Shown here: piece after piece, positions 35,924 to 47,200 of the stretch
Position numbering within the stretch: position 1 is the stretch's first letter
Layout of the letters: each line of letters opens with the position of its first letter
Source: Polaromonas eurypsychrophila
GTDB taxonomy: Bacteria; Pseudomonadota; Gammaproteobacteria; Burkholderiales; Burkholderiaceae_C
Reading direction: 5' to 3'
NCBI RefSeq assembly: GCF_014641715.1
Contig: NZ_BMIG01000020.1
Location: 1-63,353 of the forward strand
Length of the DNA stretch: 63,353 nt
Notes under the pieces: generated by a model
What the model saw: the letters and a program-made list of their open reading frames with translations, nothing else
Database searches by the model: none
Told to the model about the DNA's origin: nothing
Program-made: the position numbers and the translations under genes

Positions 35924-37414
35924 TCACGCAATCCGCTCGGCATGCTGGGAGAGGTCCATGCCGTCCAATTCGGGGCCTTCACTGACGCGCAGGCTGAAAA
36001 ACAGCGAGGTGATCCAGAGCACCACCGCCGTCATGAGCAAGCTGTAACAAAGTACGGCGCCGACCCCGATGGCCTGGATGAGGATGCTGCCTTCAACGCC
36101 TGAAATGGTCTTGCTGGCAAACACGCCGGTGAGCAGGGAGCCGACGATCCCGCCGACACCGTGCACACCGAAGACGTCAAGGGAGTCATCGGCGTTGAGC
36201 AACCGTTTCAGCCCGGTCGCGCCCCAGTAACAGGCCACGCCGGCAATCAGGCCGATGGCCAGTGCGGCACGTGGCGAGACAAATCCTGCGGCCGGCGTGA
36301 TGGCGACCAGGCCGGCGACCAGGCCGGAGCACAAACCGAGCAGCGTAGGGCGGCCACGCACCATCCATTCGGCGAACATCCAGGACAGGGCACCAGCCGC
36401 TGCCGCGATGTGCGTTACCGCCATCGCCAGACCCGCACGACCGTCAGACGCCACTGCCGAGCCGGCGTTGAAGCCAAACCATCCGACCCACAACATGCCG
36501 GCGCCGGCCATGGTCAACCCCAGGTTGAAGGGAGTAAACGCTTCACGGCCGTAGCCGGCGCGCGGCCCGAGCACATAGGCACACACCAGGCCGGCAACGC
36601 CGGCGTTGATATGCACCACCGATCCACCGGCGAAATCGAGCGCGCCAAGCTGGGCCAGCCAGCCATTGGGCTCCCAGACCCAGTGCGCAATCGGCGCATA
36701 CACCGCCATCGTCCACAGGCTGATGAAACACAGCATCGCGGAAAACCGCATGCGCTCGACGAAGGCGCCCACCACCAGCGCTGCCGTGATGATGGCAAAG
36801 GTGAGTTGAAACATCGAATACACCGATTCGGGAATGTTCGGGGCGATATGGCTGACCGCCACTTTCTGCGTGTCCTTGGCGTAGTCCAGCCCGGCGAACC
36901 AGAGTCGCTCTGTGCCGCCTATGAAATGGCCCAGGGTGCCGCTGCCCGGCGTAAAGGCCAGCGAATACCCAACGGCAAACCAGAGCAGACTGACCACCGC
37001 GCAGATGGCCACCACGCTGGCCATGGTGTTCAGCACATTTTTCTTGCGCACCATGCCACCGTAAAAAAGCGCAATGCCGGGAAGTGTCATCAAGAGCACG
37101 AGCGCCGTGGAAGTCATCATCCAGGCTGTGTCCGCACCGTTGATGGTGTCGGCCGCCACGATGGCGGGACGGGTGAGAGGCGCCGGGGCCGGCACAGCGG
37201 ACGCAGGTGCTGCCACCGGCGCGGCGGGAGCCGCTGGCAGTGGGACGGCGACGGGAGCAACCGCAACGTCAGGTGCCGATGCCTGGCTCGTCACACCGGT
37301 GGCGGCCGGAGCGGACGCCCCAGGTGTCGTTGCCGGGGCTTGGGCGCCCGCCTGAAAGACCGTCGATGCCAGCCAAAAACACAAACCCAGCCTGACGACA
37401 CGCGTGTAATCCAT
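35924..37414 (-). CDS. amt: Ammonium transporter, Amt family
   Basis: 496 residues. A signal peptide (ending VFQAGAQA) and a 50-residue Ala/Pro/Val-rich linker precede the Amt core of 11 helices starting INGADTAWMMTSTALVLLMTLPGIALFYGGMVRKKN. Pore and twin-His features are present: DFAGGSVVHINAGVAGLV and FGVHGVGGIVGSLLTGVF, with WGWFGFNAGS-type GWFGFNAGSA. Amt moves NH3/NH4+ into the cell under nitrogen limitation. Most proteobacterial amt genes pair with glnK; none is adjacent here. A sigma-54 promoter lies at 37460-37474. Confidence 0.95.
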   Translation of the reverse strand: MDYTRVVRLGLCFWLASTVFQAGAQAPATTPGASAPAATGVTSQASAPDVAVAPVAVPLPAAPAAPVAAPASAVPAPAPLTRPAIVAADTINGADTAWMMTSTALVLLMTLPGIALFYGGMVRKKNVLNTMASVVAICAVVSLLWFAVGYSLAFTPGSGTLGHFIGGTERLWFAGLDYAKDTQKVAVSHIAPNIPESVYSMFQLTFAIITAALVVGAFVERMRFSAMLCFISLWTMAVYAPIAHWVWEPNGWLAQLGALDFAGGSVVHINAGVAGLVCAYVLGPRAGYGREAFTPFNLGLTMAGAGMLWVGWFGFNAGSAVASDGRAGLAMAVTHIAAAAGALSWMFAEWMVRGRPTLLGLCSGLVAGLVAITPAAGFVSPRAALAIGLIAGVACYWGATGLKRLLNADDSLDVFGVHGVGGIVGSLLTGVFASKTISGVEGSILIQAIGVGAVLCYSLLMTAVVLWITSLFFSLRVSEGPELDGMDLSQHAERIA

Positions 37415-37459
37415 AGTGATTCCCGTTTTTGTGCAAAATTTTCAAACAACTAATAACAG

Positions 37460-37474
37460 GCATAAGTCATGCCA
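37460..37474 (-). promoter_or_regulatory. Sigma-54 promoter of amt
   Basis: Minus strand TGGCATGACTTATGC: the GG and GC doublets are separated by 10 bases, the required -24/-12 spacing. The start point would be near 37447, leaving a leader of about 33 bases before the amt ATG. Confidence 0.72.
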
Positions 37475-37533
37475 GTGGCCGCGGGCAGGCAATGCACCCG
37501 CCAGAAATTCAGCGAAGCAGGGAAAGTCCCGAT

Positions 37534-37548
37534 GCACTGACTGAGTGC
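37534..37548. promoter_or_regulatory. Candidate NtrC binding site
   Basis: GCAC-N7-GTGC (GCACTGACTGAGTGC) matches the core of the NtrC enhancer consensus exactly. It is centred about 68 bases upstream of the -24 element of the amt promoter, a typical enhancer position. Confidence 0.62.
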
Positions 37549-37559
37549 GCCGCCTACAT

Positions 37560-37654
37560 TGGTTGACCTGCAGACGAGCCTCCGTGCTCGCAAAGGGGCC
37601 GAGGAGACAAACAAATCAACCAGAACTGAATCGGCATCCTTCGGGATGTTTTTT
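37560..37654 (+). ncRNA. Candidate structured RNA upstream of tauE
   Basis: TGGTTGA (37560-37566) pairs with TCAACCA (37616-37622), closing a domain that includes the hairpin CGAGC-CTCCGT-GCTCG (37575-37590). A terminator hairpin follows at 37635-37654. The layout (closed domain then terminator) suits a terminated small RNA or a riboswitch with its expression platform. I could not match it to a known class. Confidence 0.4.
37635..37654 (+). terminator. Intrinsic terminator 1
   Basis: CATCC-TTCG-GGATG followed by six T. A five-base stem with a stable TTCG tetraloop. Confidence 0.7.
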
Positions 37655-37656
37655 AC

Positions 37657-37688
37657 AAAGCGTCGGGCTTTCCTGGCGCTTTTTTTTT
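37657..37688 (+). terminator. Intrinsic terminator 2
   Basis: AAAGCGTCGGG pairs with CCTGGCGCTTT across a CTTT loop (11 pairs including G-T pairs), and the T-run extends to 37688. The tandem arrangement with terminator 1 indicates a real plus-strand transcript ending here. Confidence 0.75.
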
Positions 37689-37747
37689 GCCTCTAGGTAC
37701 CGAATCAGTGCATGCACCCGGGCGCATCCGCATGTGATGCAGGCACG

Positions 37748-38521
37748 ATGAGACAATCCAGCATGGATTTGTTGATCGTGACGATGGCCTCGCTGCTGGC
37801 GGGTTTTGTGGACGCCATCGTCGGTGGCGGTGGCCTGATTCTGGTGCCTGCCCTGTTTGCGGTCTTTCCCACCACCCATCCGGCCACGCTGTTTGGCGTG
37901 AACAAGGGAGCCTCGGTTTGGGGCACAGCGGTCGCCACCGCCCAATATGCCCGCCGTGTGAACATGCGCTGGTCGGCCCTGCTGCCGGCGGCAGCGGCGG
38001 GTTTTGCCGGCTCGCTGGCCGGCGCCTGGCTGGTGACCGTTATCTCGCCGGGTTTTTTGCGCAAGGCGCTACCGTTTGTGCTGCTGGCGGTGCTGCTGTA
38101 CACCCTGATCAAAAAGGAACTGGGCCGCCACCATACACCGCGTTTCAGCGGCCATGCCGAGACAGCTGCGGCCTGCTGTATTGGGCTGGTGCTGGGGTTT
38201 TACGATGGATTTTTTGGCCCCGGCACCGGTAGCTTTTTTGTCTTTTTGTTTGTGCGCTGGCTGGGCTATGACTTTTTGAATGCCTCAGCATCGGCCAAGC
38301 TGCTCAACACGTCCACCAACCTGGCAGCCCTGCTGCTGTTCGCATGGAAAGGCCATGTCTGGTGGCATTTCGCGCTGACCATGGCAGCAGCCAATGTCAT
38401 CGGCAGCGTACTGGGCACCCGCATGGCGCTTAAACACGGCGCCGGTTTTGTGCGCATTGTGTTTATCGGGGTGGTCAGCACCTTGATCCTGAAAACCGGG
38501 TATGACGCTTTTATGAAGTAG
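37748..38521 (+). CDS. TauE/SafE family permease
   Basis: 257 residues, about seven to eight membrane helices. MDLLIVTMASLLAGFVDAIVGGGGLILVPAL and the C-terminal-half GLVLGFYDGFFGPGTGSFFVFLFV are the paired TauE/SafE motifs; FGVNKGASVWGTAVATAQYAR is also typical. Family members are proposed sulfite, sulfoacetate or other anion exporters. ATG at 37748 used; 37763 is an alternative. Preceded by tandem terminators, so it needs either readthrough or its own promoter. Confidence 0.9.
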   Translation: MRQSSMDLLIVTMASLLAGFVDAIVGGGGLILVPALFAVFPTTHPATLFGVNKGASVWGTAVATAQYARRVNMRWSALLPAAAAGFAGSLAGAWLVTVISPGFLRKALPFVLLAVLLYTLIKKELGRHHTPRFSGHAETAAACCIGLVLGFYDGFFGPGTGSFFVFLFVRWLGYDFLNASASAKLLNTSTNLAALLLFAWKGHVWWHFALTMAAANVIGSVLGTRMALKHGAGFVRIVFIGVVSTLILKTGYDAFMK

Positions 38522-38556
38522 CGCCAAAGTTCACCGGCCTGCCGACAGGCGCTACC

Positions 38557-40623
38557 CTAGTCAGGATAGACGTCAAGTGCAGGCACGGTGGGCGCCAGTT
38601 TGTTCAGGGCCTCGGCAATCGCGGCCGCCTTGGCCGCGTTGGCAGCGGCCGATGCCGCGCCACGTCCGCCCCCGGCGGCGCTGGCTGTGAGCAGGTCCGC
38701 CACTTCGGCGAGAGTACGCGGCTTGCCAATCGGGGCACCGGCCAGGCCTTTTTGCACGGCGGCCAGATCGACCTCACTGGGGTATTGGCCCAGCAACACA
38801 TAGTCGAAAACGCGCCGGGCAATCGGCGCCGCGTGGGCCGCGCCAAAGCCGGCGTTTTCCACCACCACGGCCAGCGCAATCTTGGGTTTGTCCGCTGGTG
38901 CAAACGCCATGTACAGGGCGTGGTCGCGTTGATGTTCCTCCAGCTTGCGGGCGTCGTATTTGTCTTTCTGGCCGACCGTCTTGGCCTGCGCCGTGCCGGT
39001 TTTTCCGCCGCTGAGATAGGCCGCCCCCGCGAACACACGCGCCGACGTGCCGTCCTGCGTAACGCTGACCAGCGCCTTGCGAACAACGGCGATGTTGTCA
39101 AGCTTGTAGCCGAGGTTTTCACCGACGCTCGGCGCCACCGGCTGGTTGGCGCGTGTCACCGCATCCTGGGTGGCAATCACCAGCCGCGGCTTGTGCTTGA
39201 CGCCATTGTTGGCCAGGATGGCAGTTGCCTGGGCCAACTGAAGCATGGTGAAGCTGTTGTAACCCTGCCCGATGCCCAGGGAAATGGTTTCACCGGCGTA
39301 CCATTTTTTCTGCTCTGGTTTTTTGTAATAGTCGCGCTTCCAGGCTTGGCTGGGCAATACACCGCTCACTTCACCCAGGATGTCTAGGCCAGTGATCTGC
39401 CCGAACCCCATGGGTTTCATGAAATCGTGCATCGCATCCACGCCCAGATCGTTGGCCAGCGCGTAGTAGTAGACATTGCTGGACTTGACGATGCTCTGGT
39501 GCATGTCCACCGGACCGAGCCCGGCGCCATGGCTGCGGAACTGGTGGCCACCGAACATCCAGGAGCCGGTGTCGTTGGTGATGCTGCCGGGTTGGCGTTT
39601 GCCGGACTCGAGTGCCGCCATGGCCATAAAGGGCTTGTAGGTGGAGCCCGGCGGGTAAGTGCCGCGCAAGGCCCGGTTCAACAGCGGCTTGTCGATGGAC
39701 TCGTTGAGGGCCTGCCAGCTTTCGCTGTCGATACCGTCAACAAACAGGTTGGGGTCGAAGGTTGGTTTGCTGACAAAGGCCAGCACTTCGCCGGTGCTCG
39801 GGTCCAGCGCCACCAGCGCGCCGCGCCGCTCGCCGAACAGATCTTCCACCAGTTTCTGCAGTTTGATGTCGATCGACAGCATGACCGTGTCGCCCGGTGT
39901 GGCCGAACTGCTGGCCAGCTTGCGCACCGCCCGGCCACCGGCTGAGGTTTCCACTTGCTCGACGCCGGTGTGGCCATGCAGTTGCTGCTCAAAGCTCTGC
40001 TCCACGCCGAGTTTTCCGATGTAGTCGGTACCGCGGTAATTGCCTTCTTCGTCGTTTTCCTCAATGCGCGCCTTTTCCGCCGGGTTGATGCGGCCGATGT
40101 AGCCCACCACATGGCTGGCCAGCTCACCATAAGGGTAGCTGCGAAACAGCCGCGCCTTGATGTCCACGCCGGGAAACCGGAAACGCTGGGCCGCGAAACG
40201 CGCCACTTCCTCGTCGCTCAGTCGGGTGCGGATCGGCAAGGACTCGAAATTTTTGGATTCATCACGCAGTTTTTTGAAACGTCGCTTGTCGCGCGGCGTG
40301 ATCTCCACCAGACGCCCCAGCGCTTCGATGGTGTCGTCAAGGTCGCTGACCTTGGAGGGCGTGATTTCCAGCGTGTAGGCGGAGTAATTGGTTGCCAGCA
40401 CCACCCCATTGCGGTCCAGAATCAGGCCACGATTGGGCACGATGGGAACCACTGCAGTACGGTTGCTCTCGGCCTGCGCGTTGAGGTCGTCGTGACGAAC
40501 CACCTGCAAATAGACCAGACGGGCGGCGACCAGCGAAAAAGCCAAAAGGATGATCAGGCCCACCACCAACACCCGCGCGCGAAAGCGCGACAGGTCGGCT
40601 TCAACATCCCGGAGTTCAGTCAT
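38557..40623 (-). CDS. mrdA: Penicillin-binding protein 2 (peptidoglycan transpeptidase)
   Basis: 688 residues, the elongasome transpeptidase. One N-terminal membrane helix (residues 17-38), a dimerisation domain (GLILDRNGVVLATNYSAYTLEI), then the transpeptidase domain with S327-T-Y-K330 (YPPGSTYKPF), SSNVYYY as SxN motif and SGGKTGTAQ as KTG. ATG at 40621-40623. Last gene of mreBCD-mrdA; an R2 repeat sits between it and mreD and ends 7 bases before its start codon. rodA is not the next gene, unlike many relatives. Confidence 0.96.
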   Translation of the reverse strand: MTELRDVEADLSRFRARVLVVGLIILLAFSLVAARLVYLQVVRHDDLNAQAESNRTAVVPIVPNRGLILDRNGVVLATNYSAYTLEITPSKVSDLDDTIEALGRLVEITPRDKRRFKKLRDESKNFESLPIRTRLSDEEVARFAAQRFRFPGVDIKARLFRSYPYGELASHVVGYIGRINPAEKARIEENDEEGNYRGTDYIGKLGVEQSFEQQLHGHTGVEQVETSAGGRAVRKLASSSATPGDTVMLSIDIKLQKLVEDLFGERRGALVALDPSTGEVLAFVSKPTFDPNLFVDGIDSESWQALNESIDKPLLNRALRGTYPPGSTYKPFMAMAALESGKRQPGSITNDTGSWMFGGHQFRSHGAGLGPVDMHQSIVKSSNVYYYALANDLGVDAMHDFMKPMGFGQITGLDILGEVSGVLPSQAWKRDYYKKPEQKKWYAGETISLGIGQGYNSFTMLQLAQATAILANNGVKHKPRLVIATQDAVTRANQPVAPSVGENLGYKLDNIAVVRKALVSVTQDGTSARVFAGAAYLSGGKTGTAQAKTVGQKDKYDARKLEEHQRDHALYMAFAPADKPKIALAVVVENAGFGAAHAAPIARRVFDYVLLGQYPSEVDLAAVQKGLAGAPIGKPRTLAEVADLLTASAAGGGRGAASAAANAAKAAAIAEALNKLAPTVPALDVYPD

Positions 40624-40630
40624 GGAAATT

Positions 40631-40724
40631 GCCCCCACGGTTGCGCACTGCGTGTCGCGCCCTGCCCCCCGAGGGGGCCGCTGCGCCTGCGGCCTGGCAA
40701 AGCCAGTTCCGCGGCCCCTGCTTG
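40631..40724 (+). repeat. R2 repeat copy upstream of mrdA
   Basis: GCCCCCACGGTTGCGCACTG leads into CTGCCCCCCGAGGGGGCCGC and CCTGGCAAAGCCAGTTCCGCGGCCCCTGCTTG. Its end supplies the GGGGGC just before the mrdA start codon on the minus strand, where a Shine-Dalgarno sequence would be expected. Confidence 0.85.
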
Positions 40725-40855
40725 CATAACAGCGAGAGCGAACGTCGTTCGATCTTGGAGCGCAAAATCACCGAAAGGTTCGGTGGGTATTCAAGCCAGT
40801 CGGGGCGCAGTGCATTACACGCAGCCCACGGCGAATTGAAAAGCGTGAGGGCCAT

Positions 40856-41374
40856 CTAGAGTGGCCGGTTTTCGTCGGGATTGGGCGCCCGGCGCTGCGG
40901 TGCCAGCAACATCACGCTGACCACCGGCCACAGCAGCGACTCGGCCAGCGGAGCCAGCAGCAGTGTCCAGCCCGGAAAAATACCGCCGCTGCTCATGCGG
41001 ATGATGATCTCGACCCCGTGCGCCACGGCAAACATCGGCAGCACCTGCAGGGCCTGCGAAGGCACCGTGAACCACAGCAGACGGCGGTGAATCATGGTGG
41101 CGAAAAAACTCAGTGCGGTATAGGCCAGCGCATGCTGCCCCAGCAGGGCCGACTGGTGCACGTCCATGCCCAGCCCAAACATGAAGGCCAGGCCGATGCC
41201 CACGCGCTGCGGCTGGTGCACGTTCCAGAACACCAGAACCAACGCCAGAAAATCGGGCATCCAGGGCACACGTCCGAGCGGCAACATGTCCAGCAGCAAG
41301 GCGATGATCAGGCTGGTCCAAATGAAAACGGGGTTGGCCGGCAGCAACAGTTGCTGGCCCGACGGCATGATCAT
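40856..41374 (-). CDS. mreD: Rod shape-determining protein MreD
   Basis: 172 residues, about five membrane helices: PVFIWTSLIIALLLDMLPL, PDFLALVLVFWNVHQPQRVGIGLAFMFGLGMDV (the conserved MreD segment), and a C-terminal PLAESLLWPVVSVMLLAPQRR. Part of the elongasome in the inner membrane. Its ATG overlaps the mreC stop (41371-41374). Confidence 0.94.
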   Translation of the reverse strand: MIMPSGQQLLLPANPVFIWTSLIIALLLDMLPLGRVPWMPDFLALVLVFWNVHQPQRVGIGLAFMFGLGMDVHQSALLGQHALAYTALSFFATMIHRRLLWFTVPSQALQVLPMFAVAHGVEIIIRMSSGGIFPGWTLLLAPLAESLLWPVVSVMLLAPQRRAPNPDENRPL

Positions 41375-42291
41375 TTTCTGGCCCCTTTCTTGACCGGGCC
41401 CGGCGCGGCTTCGTCAACCGGTCGCAGCGGAATCTGGCCCGACACCGGCTCAATCACCATGACATGCACGGCCGCGCCGACTTGGGCTTGGGGCGTGCAG
41501 TAAATGCGGGCAAAAGCCGATTCGGCACGGCGTTCAATTTTTTCGATTTTGGCCACTGGCAACCCTGGTGGGTAGACCCCGTCCACGCCGCTGGTCGTCA
41601 GCAAATCGCCCTGCTGCACATCCGAGTTGCTGCCCATGAACCGCAGCTCCAGCCCACCGCCCGAAGCGGAGGGCTCGCCATACGCCACGCTTCGCGCACC
41701 GGTACGTGTGTTGAGCACCGGAATGGCCAGCTCGCGGTCAATCACCAAAGTCACTTCGCTGACCAGGGGATGCACGCGGGTGACCTGGCCAAGTACGCCA
41801 GACTCGTCCACCACCGGCGAGCCAAGTGCAACGCCGTGGGCCAACCCCTTGTCGATGATGATCTTGCGGGTGTAGGGATCGGGCGCGTCGTACAACACCT
41901 CAGCGGCCAGGCCGTTGATGGCTTTTTGCTCGCGCAGATCGAGCAGCTTGCGCAGGCGCGTGTTCTCAAGCGCCAATTGCTCGACCTGGCCGGCCCGAAG
42001 CGACTGCAGCGCGAGTTTTCTGCGCGCTTCTTCCTCGCTGGTTTTGGCCTGGCTCAAAGCGGTGAAATAACCGCCGCCGTGTTGCACGGCGCGCACCGGC
42101 TGCAGCGCCAGCCATTGCACCGGGTAAAGCGCAGTGGCCAAGGCGGCACGAATCGGCTGGGTCACCCGGAAGCGCATGTCCGCGACCATCAGGAACAGGG
42201 CCAGCGCACTGAAAAACATCAGCTTGGACAAGGCCGACGGCCCTTGCTTGAAAAAGGGCGGCGGGGTTCTGTCGAGGGTTCCTAAGGGCAT
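41371..42291 (-). CDS. mreC: Rod shape-determining protein MreC
   Basis: 306 residues. N-terminal membrane helix (SKLMFFSALALFLMVADM), a coiled coil (SQAKTSEEEARRKLALQSLRAGQVEQLALENTRLRKLLDL) and two beta domains (AEVLYDAPDPYTRKIIIDKGLAHGV; GSNSDVQQGDLLTTSGVDGVYPPGLPV). MreC scaffolds PBP2 and RodA in the periplasm. A short Pro/Ala-rich C-terminal tail ends in basic residues. Confidence 0.95.
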   Translation of the reverse strand: MPLGTLDRTPPPFFKQGPSALSKLMFFSALALFLMVADMRFRVTQPIRAALATALYPVQWLALQPVRAVQHGGGYFTALSQAKTSEEEARRKLALQSLRAGQVEQLALENTRLRKLLDLREQKAINGLAAEVLYDAPDPYTRKIIIDKGLAHGVALGSPVVDESGVLGQVTRVHPLVSEVTLVIDRELAIPVLNTRTGARSVAYGEPSASGGGLELRFMGSNSDVQQGDLLTTSGVDGVYPPGLPVAKIEKIERRAESAFARIYCTPQAQVGAAVHVMVIEPVSGQIPLRPVDEAAPGPVKKGARK

Positions 42292-42342
42292 GGTCTGCGG
42301 TCAATCATGCGCCCATCCGGCTGCATCAAGGAGGATGCTTTT

Positions 42343-43443
<1,101 letters not shown>

Positions 43444-43639
43444 TTATGATTAATCAATAAGCGCGCGAAATTGGAAGGACGAAACGGTCTAACACCTTGA
43501 TAAATAACGCCTAAAGCGTGCATCCAACCCTGATTGCACACCAAAGGCGGGATAATAACGCATCCCCTGAGAGTCATTGGCTGGCACACGGCCGATTATT
43601 TCACCTTTACACCCGGTTTCAGCTGCAGTTGTACCCCTC

Positions 43640-43939
43640 ATGGCATTGACATCCCAAGACATAGAACGCGTCGCCAACCTGGCGAGGCTTGAATTGCGAC
43701 CCGACGAGACAGACCGCGTGCTCGGCCAGCTCAATGGCTTTTTTGCACTGGTGGCGCAAATGGACGCCGTCAACACCGACGGCGTAGAGCCGCTGGCCCA
43801 CCCGGCGGCGGTGCTGGGCCAGGTCGCGCTGCGCCTGCGGGACGACATCGTCAGTGAGCCGAACCAGCGCGATGCAAGCCAGAAAAGCGCGCCAGCCGTC
43901 GAGCGTGGTCTGTTTCTTGTCCCGAAGGTGATTGAATGA
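43640..43939 (+). CDS. gatC: Asp-tRNA(Asn)/Glu-tRNA(Gln) amidotransferase subunit C
   Basis: 99 residues from ATG 43640: [20 protein letters not shown], ending [34 protein letters not shown], the conserved GatC tail. It wraps around GatA/GatB to stabilise the amidotransferase. An upstream in-frame start would add 21 non-conserved residues. First of gatC-gatA-gatB. Confidence 0.95.
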   Translation: MALTSQDIERVANLARLELRPDETDRVLGQLNGFFALVAQMDAVNTDGVEPLAHPAAVLGQVALRLRDDIVSEPNQRDASQKSAPAVERGLFLVPKVIE

Positions 43940-44051
43940 GCGCACTTGGCGAGGGGCCCGGCTTGGCGGGGATCGACACAGCGCGAATTCGATCCGCTGC
44001 CGACACCATCAACCTATCTCGCATGCACGCTGTCCGGGAGGCAGCTGAACG

Positions 44052-45578
<1,527 letters not shown>

Positions 45579-45588
45579 GTGATTTGAC

Positions 45589-47121
45589 ATGAGCCAGACC
45601 CAACCCACCGTGAACCCCTTTGCCGAGATGCAGGCCGGCCGACCCACCGGCCCGCTGGTGCAGGGCTACGAGGTCATCATCGGCTTCGAGACCCATACGC
45701 AGCTCACCACGCAATCGAAAATTTTCAGCCGAGCCCCGACCAGCTTCGGCGCCGAACCCAACACCGCCGCATCGGCCGTCGACTTCGCGCTGCCCGGCGC
45801 GCTGCCGGTGATGAACAAAGGCGCAGTGCAACGCGCCATCGAGTTCGGCCTGGCGGTGGACGCCCACATTGCCGAGTCCAGCGTGTTCGCGCGCAAGAAT
45901 TATTTCTATCCCGACCTGCCCAAGGGTTACCAGATCAGCCAGTTTGAAATTCCGGTGGTGCAGGGCGGCCAGATCGAATTTTTCCTCGACGGCGTGAAAA
46001 AGTCGGTGCGCCTGGTGCGCGCCCATCTTGAGGAAGATGCTGGCAAGTCGCTGCACGAAGACTTTATCGGCCAGTCGGGCATAGACCTGAACCGCGCCGG
46101 CACGCCGCTGCTGGAGATCGTCACCGAGCCCGACATGCGCTCAAGCGCCGAGGCTGTGGCCTATGCCAAAGAGCTGCACAAGATCGTGACCTGGATTGGC
46201 ATCTGCGACGGCAACATGCAGGAAGGCAGCTTCCGCTGCGACGCCAACGTGTCGGTGCGCAAGCCCGGCGCCGAACTGGGCATACGCCGCGAAATCAAGA
46301 ACCTGAACAGCTTCAAGTTCATGCAGCAGGCCATCGACTACGAAGTGCGCTGGCAGATCGAGCAGATCGAGGACGGCAAAACGATCCAGCAAGCGACCGT
46401 GCTGTTCGACCCGGACACCGGCGAAACACGCGCCATGCGCACCAAGGAAGACGCGGCGGATTACCGCTACTTCCCCGATCCGGATCTGCCGCCGCTTGTG
46501 ATTTCGCGCGAGTGGGTGGAGAAAACACGGTCTGAGATGAAGAAGTTACCCAGGGAACTTGCTTGCGAATTTCAAACAAAATACGGATTGTCTGAATACG
46601 ACGCAGCTCAGCTAACTCAAAGTCCGGTCTTTGCGAAATATTTCGACAGCGTTGCCAATGTTTCCGGAAACCCAAAGCTTGCTTCCAATTGGGTGCTCGG
46701 CGAGGTTTCGGCCGCAGCCAATCGCTTGCAGGTGGAAATTGATGATGTAACGATGCCGGACCCGATGGCTGTCGCTGCTTTAATACGGCGAATTAGTGAT
46801 GGAACTCTCTCCCATACAGGAGCCAAGACAGCATTCCAAGAACTTTTTGCAAGTATTAAAAGGCAATTCCAAGAGCTTGCTGATTACATCGCTGAGATTG
46901 ATCGAATCATTGAGAGCCGTGATCTTAAACAAATGAGCGACACCGGCGAGCTCGAGAAGATCATCGACGATGTTCTCGCGGCCAACGCCAAAAACGTCGA
47001 GGAAGTCCGCGCCGGCAATACCAAAGCCATGAACGCGCTGGTCGGTCAGGCCATGAAAGCCACCAAGGGCAAGGCCAACCCGGCGCAGGTCAATGAGTTG
47101 CTGAAGAAAAAATTGGCTTAA
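45589..47121 (+). CDS. gatB: Asp-tRNA(Asn)/Glu-tRNA(Gln) amidotransferase subunit B
   Basis: 510 residues, the tRNA-binding kinase/transamidase subunit. [38 protein letters not shown], and [14 protein letters not shown] [17 protein letters not shown] are family signatures. The C-terminal YqeY-like tail ends [14 protein letters not shown]. About 46535-46930 is AT-rich with different codon choice from both flanks, and in this stretch the protein has extra residues ([19 protein letters not shown]) relative to the GatB pattern I know. This suggests a recombined segment; the frame stays open. Confidence 0.95.
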   Translation: MSQTQPTVNPFAEMQAGRPTGPLVQGYEVIIGFETHTQLTTQSKIFSRAPTSFGAEPNTAASAVDFALPGALPVMNKGAVQRAIEFGLAVDAHIAESSVFARKNYFYPDLPKGYQISQFEIPVVQGGQIEFFLDGVKKSVRLVRAHLEEDAGKSLHEDFIGQSGIDLNRAGTPLLEIVTEPDMRSSAEAVAYAKELHKIVTWIGICDGNMQEGSFRCDANVSVRKPGAELGIRREIKNLNSFKFMQQAIDYEVRWQIEQIEDGKTIQQATVLFDPDTGETRAMRTKEDAADYRYFPDPDLPPLVISREWVEKTRSEMKKLPRELACEFQTKYGLSEYDAAQLTQSPVFAKYFDSVANVSGNPKLASNWVLGEVSAAANRLQVEIDDVTMPDPMAVAALIRRISDGTLSHTGAKTAFQELFASIKRQFQELADYIAEIDRIIESRDLKQMSDTGELEKIIDDVLAANAKNVEEVRAGNTKAMNALVGQAMKATKGKANPAQVNELLKKKLA

Positions 47122-47133
47122 CGCAAGTCGAAA

Positions 47134-47190
47134 TTGCTACGAAAACAATAGCCGCTTGCGCCCATCCAGCAAGGGCCAAAGCCATTTTTT
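47134..47190 (+). repeat. R1 repeat copy after gatB
   Basis: TTGCTACGAAAACAATAGCC then GCTTGCGCCCATCCAGCAAGGGCCAAAGCCATTTTTT. It lies in the convergent gap between gatB and the next gene; the GGCCAAAGCC plus T-run may help termination. Confidence 0.8.
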
Positions 47191-47200
47191 AGCACTGATT

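Larger units (their letters stand above)
37415..37747. other. 333-base divergent region amt-tauE
   Basis: No protein gene supported. On the minus strand it has a sigma-54 promoter and an upstream NtrC-type site for amt. On the plus strand it has a structured segment (37560-37622) followed by two intrinsic terminators, ending about 60 bases before the TauE/SafE gene. Confidence 0.7.

Noticed and set aside
36161..37453. 430-codon plus-strand frame antisense to amt
   Set aside because: His/Arg-rich low-complexity translation typical of an antisense shadow; amt is certain on the minus strand.
37560..37622. SAH or cobalamin riboswitch
   Set aside because: Fragments such as GCCGAGGAGAC are suggestive, but the conserved cores and pairing order of these classes are absent.
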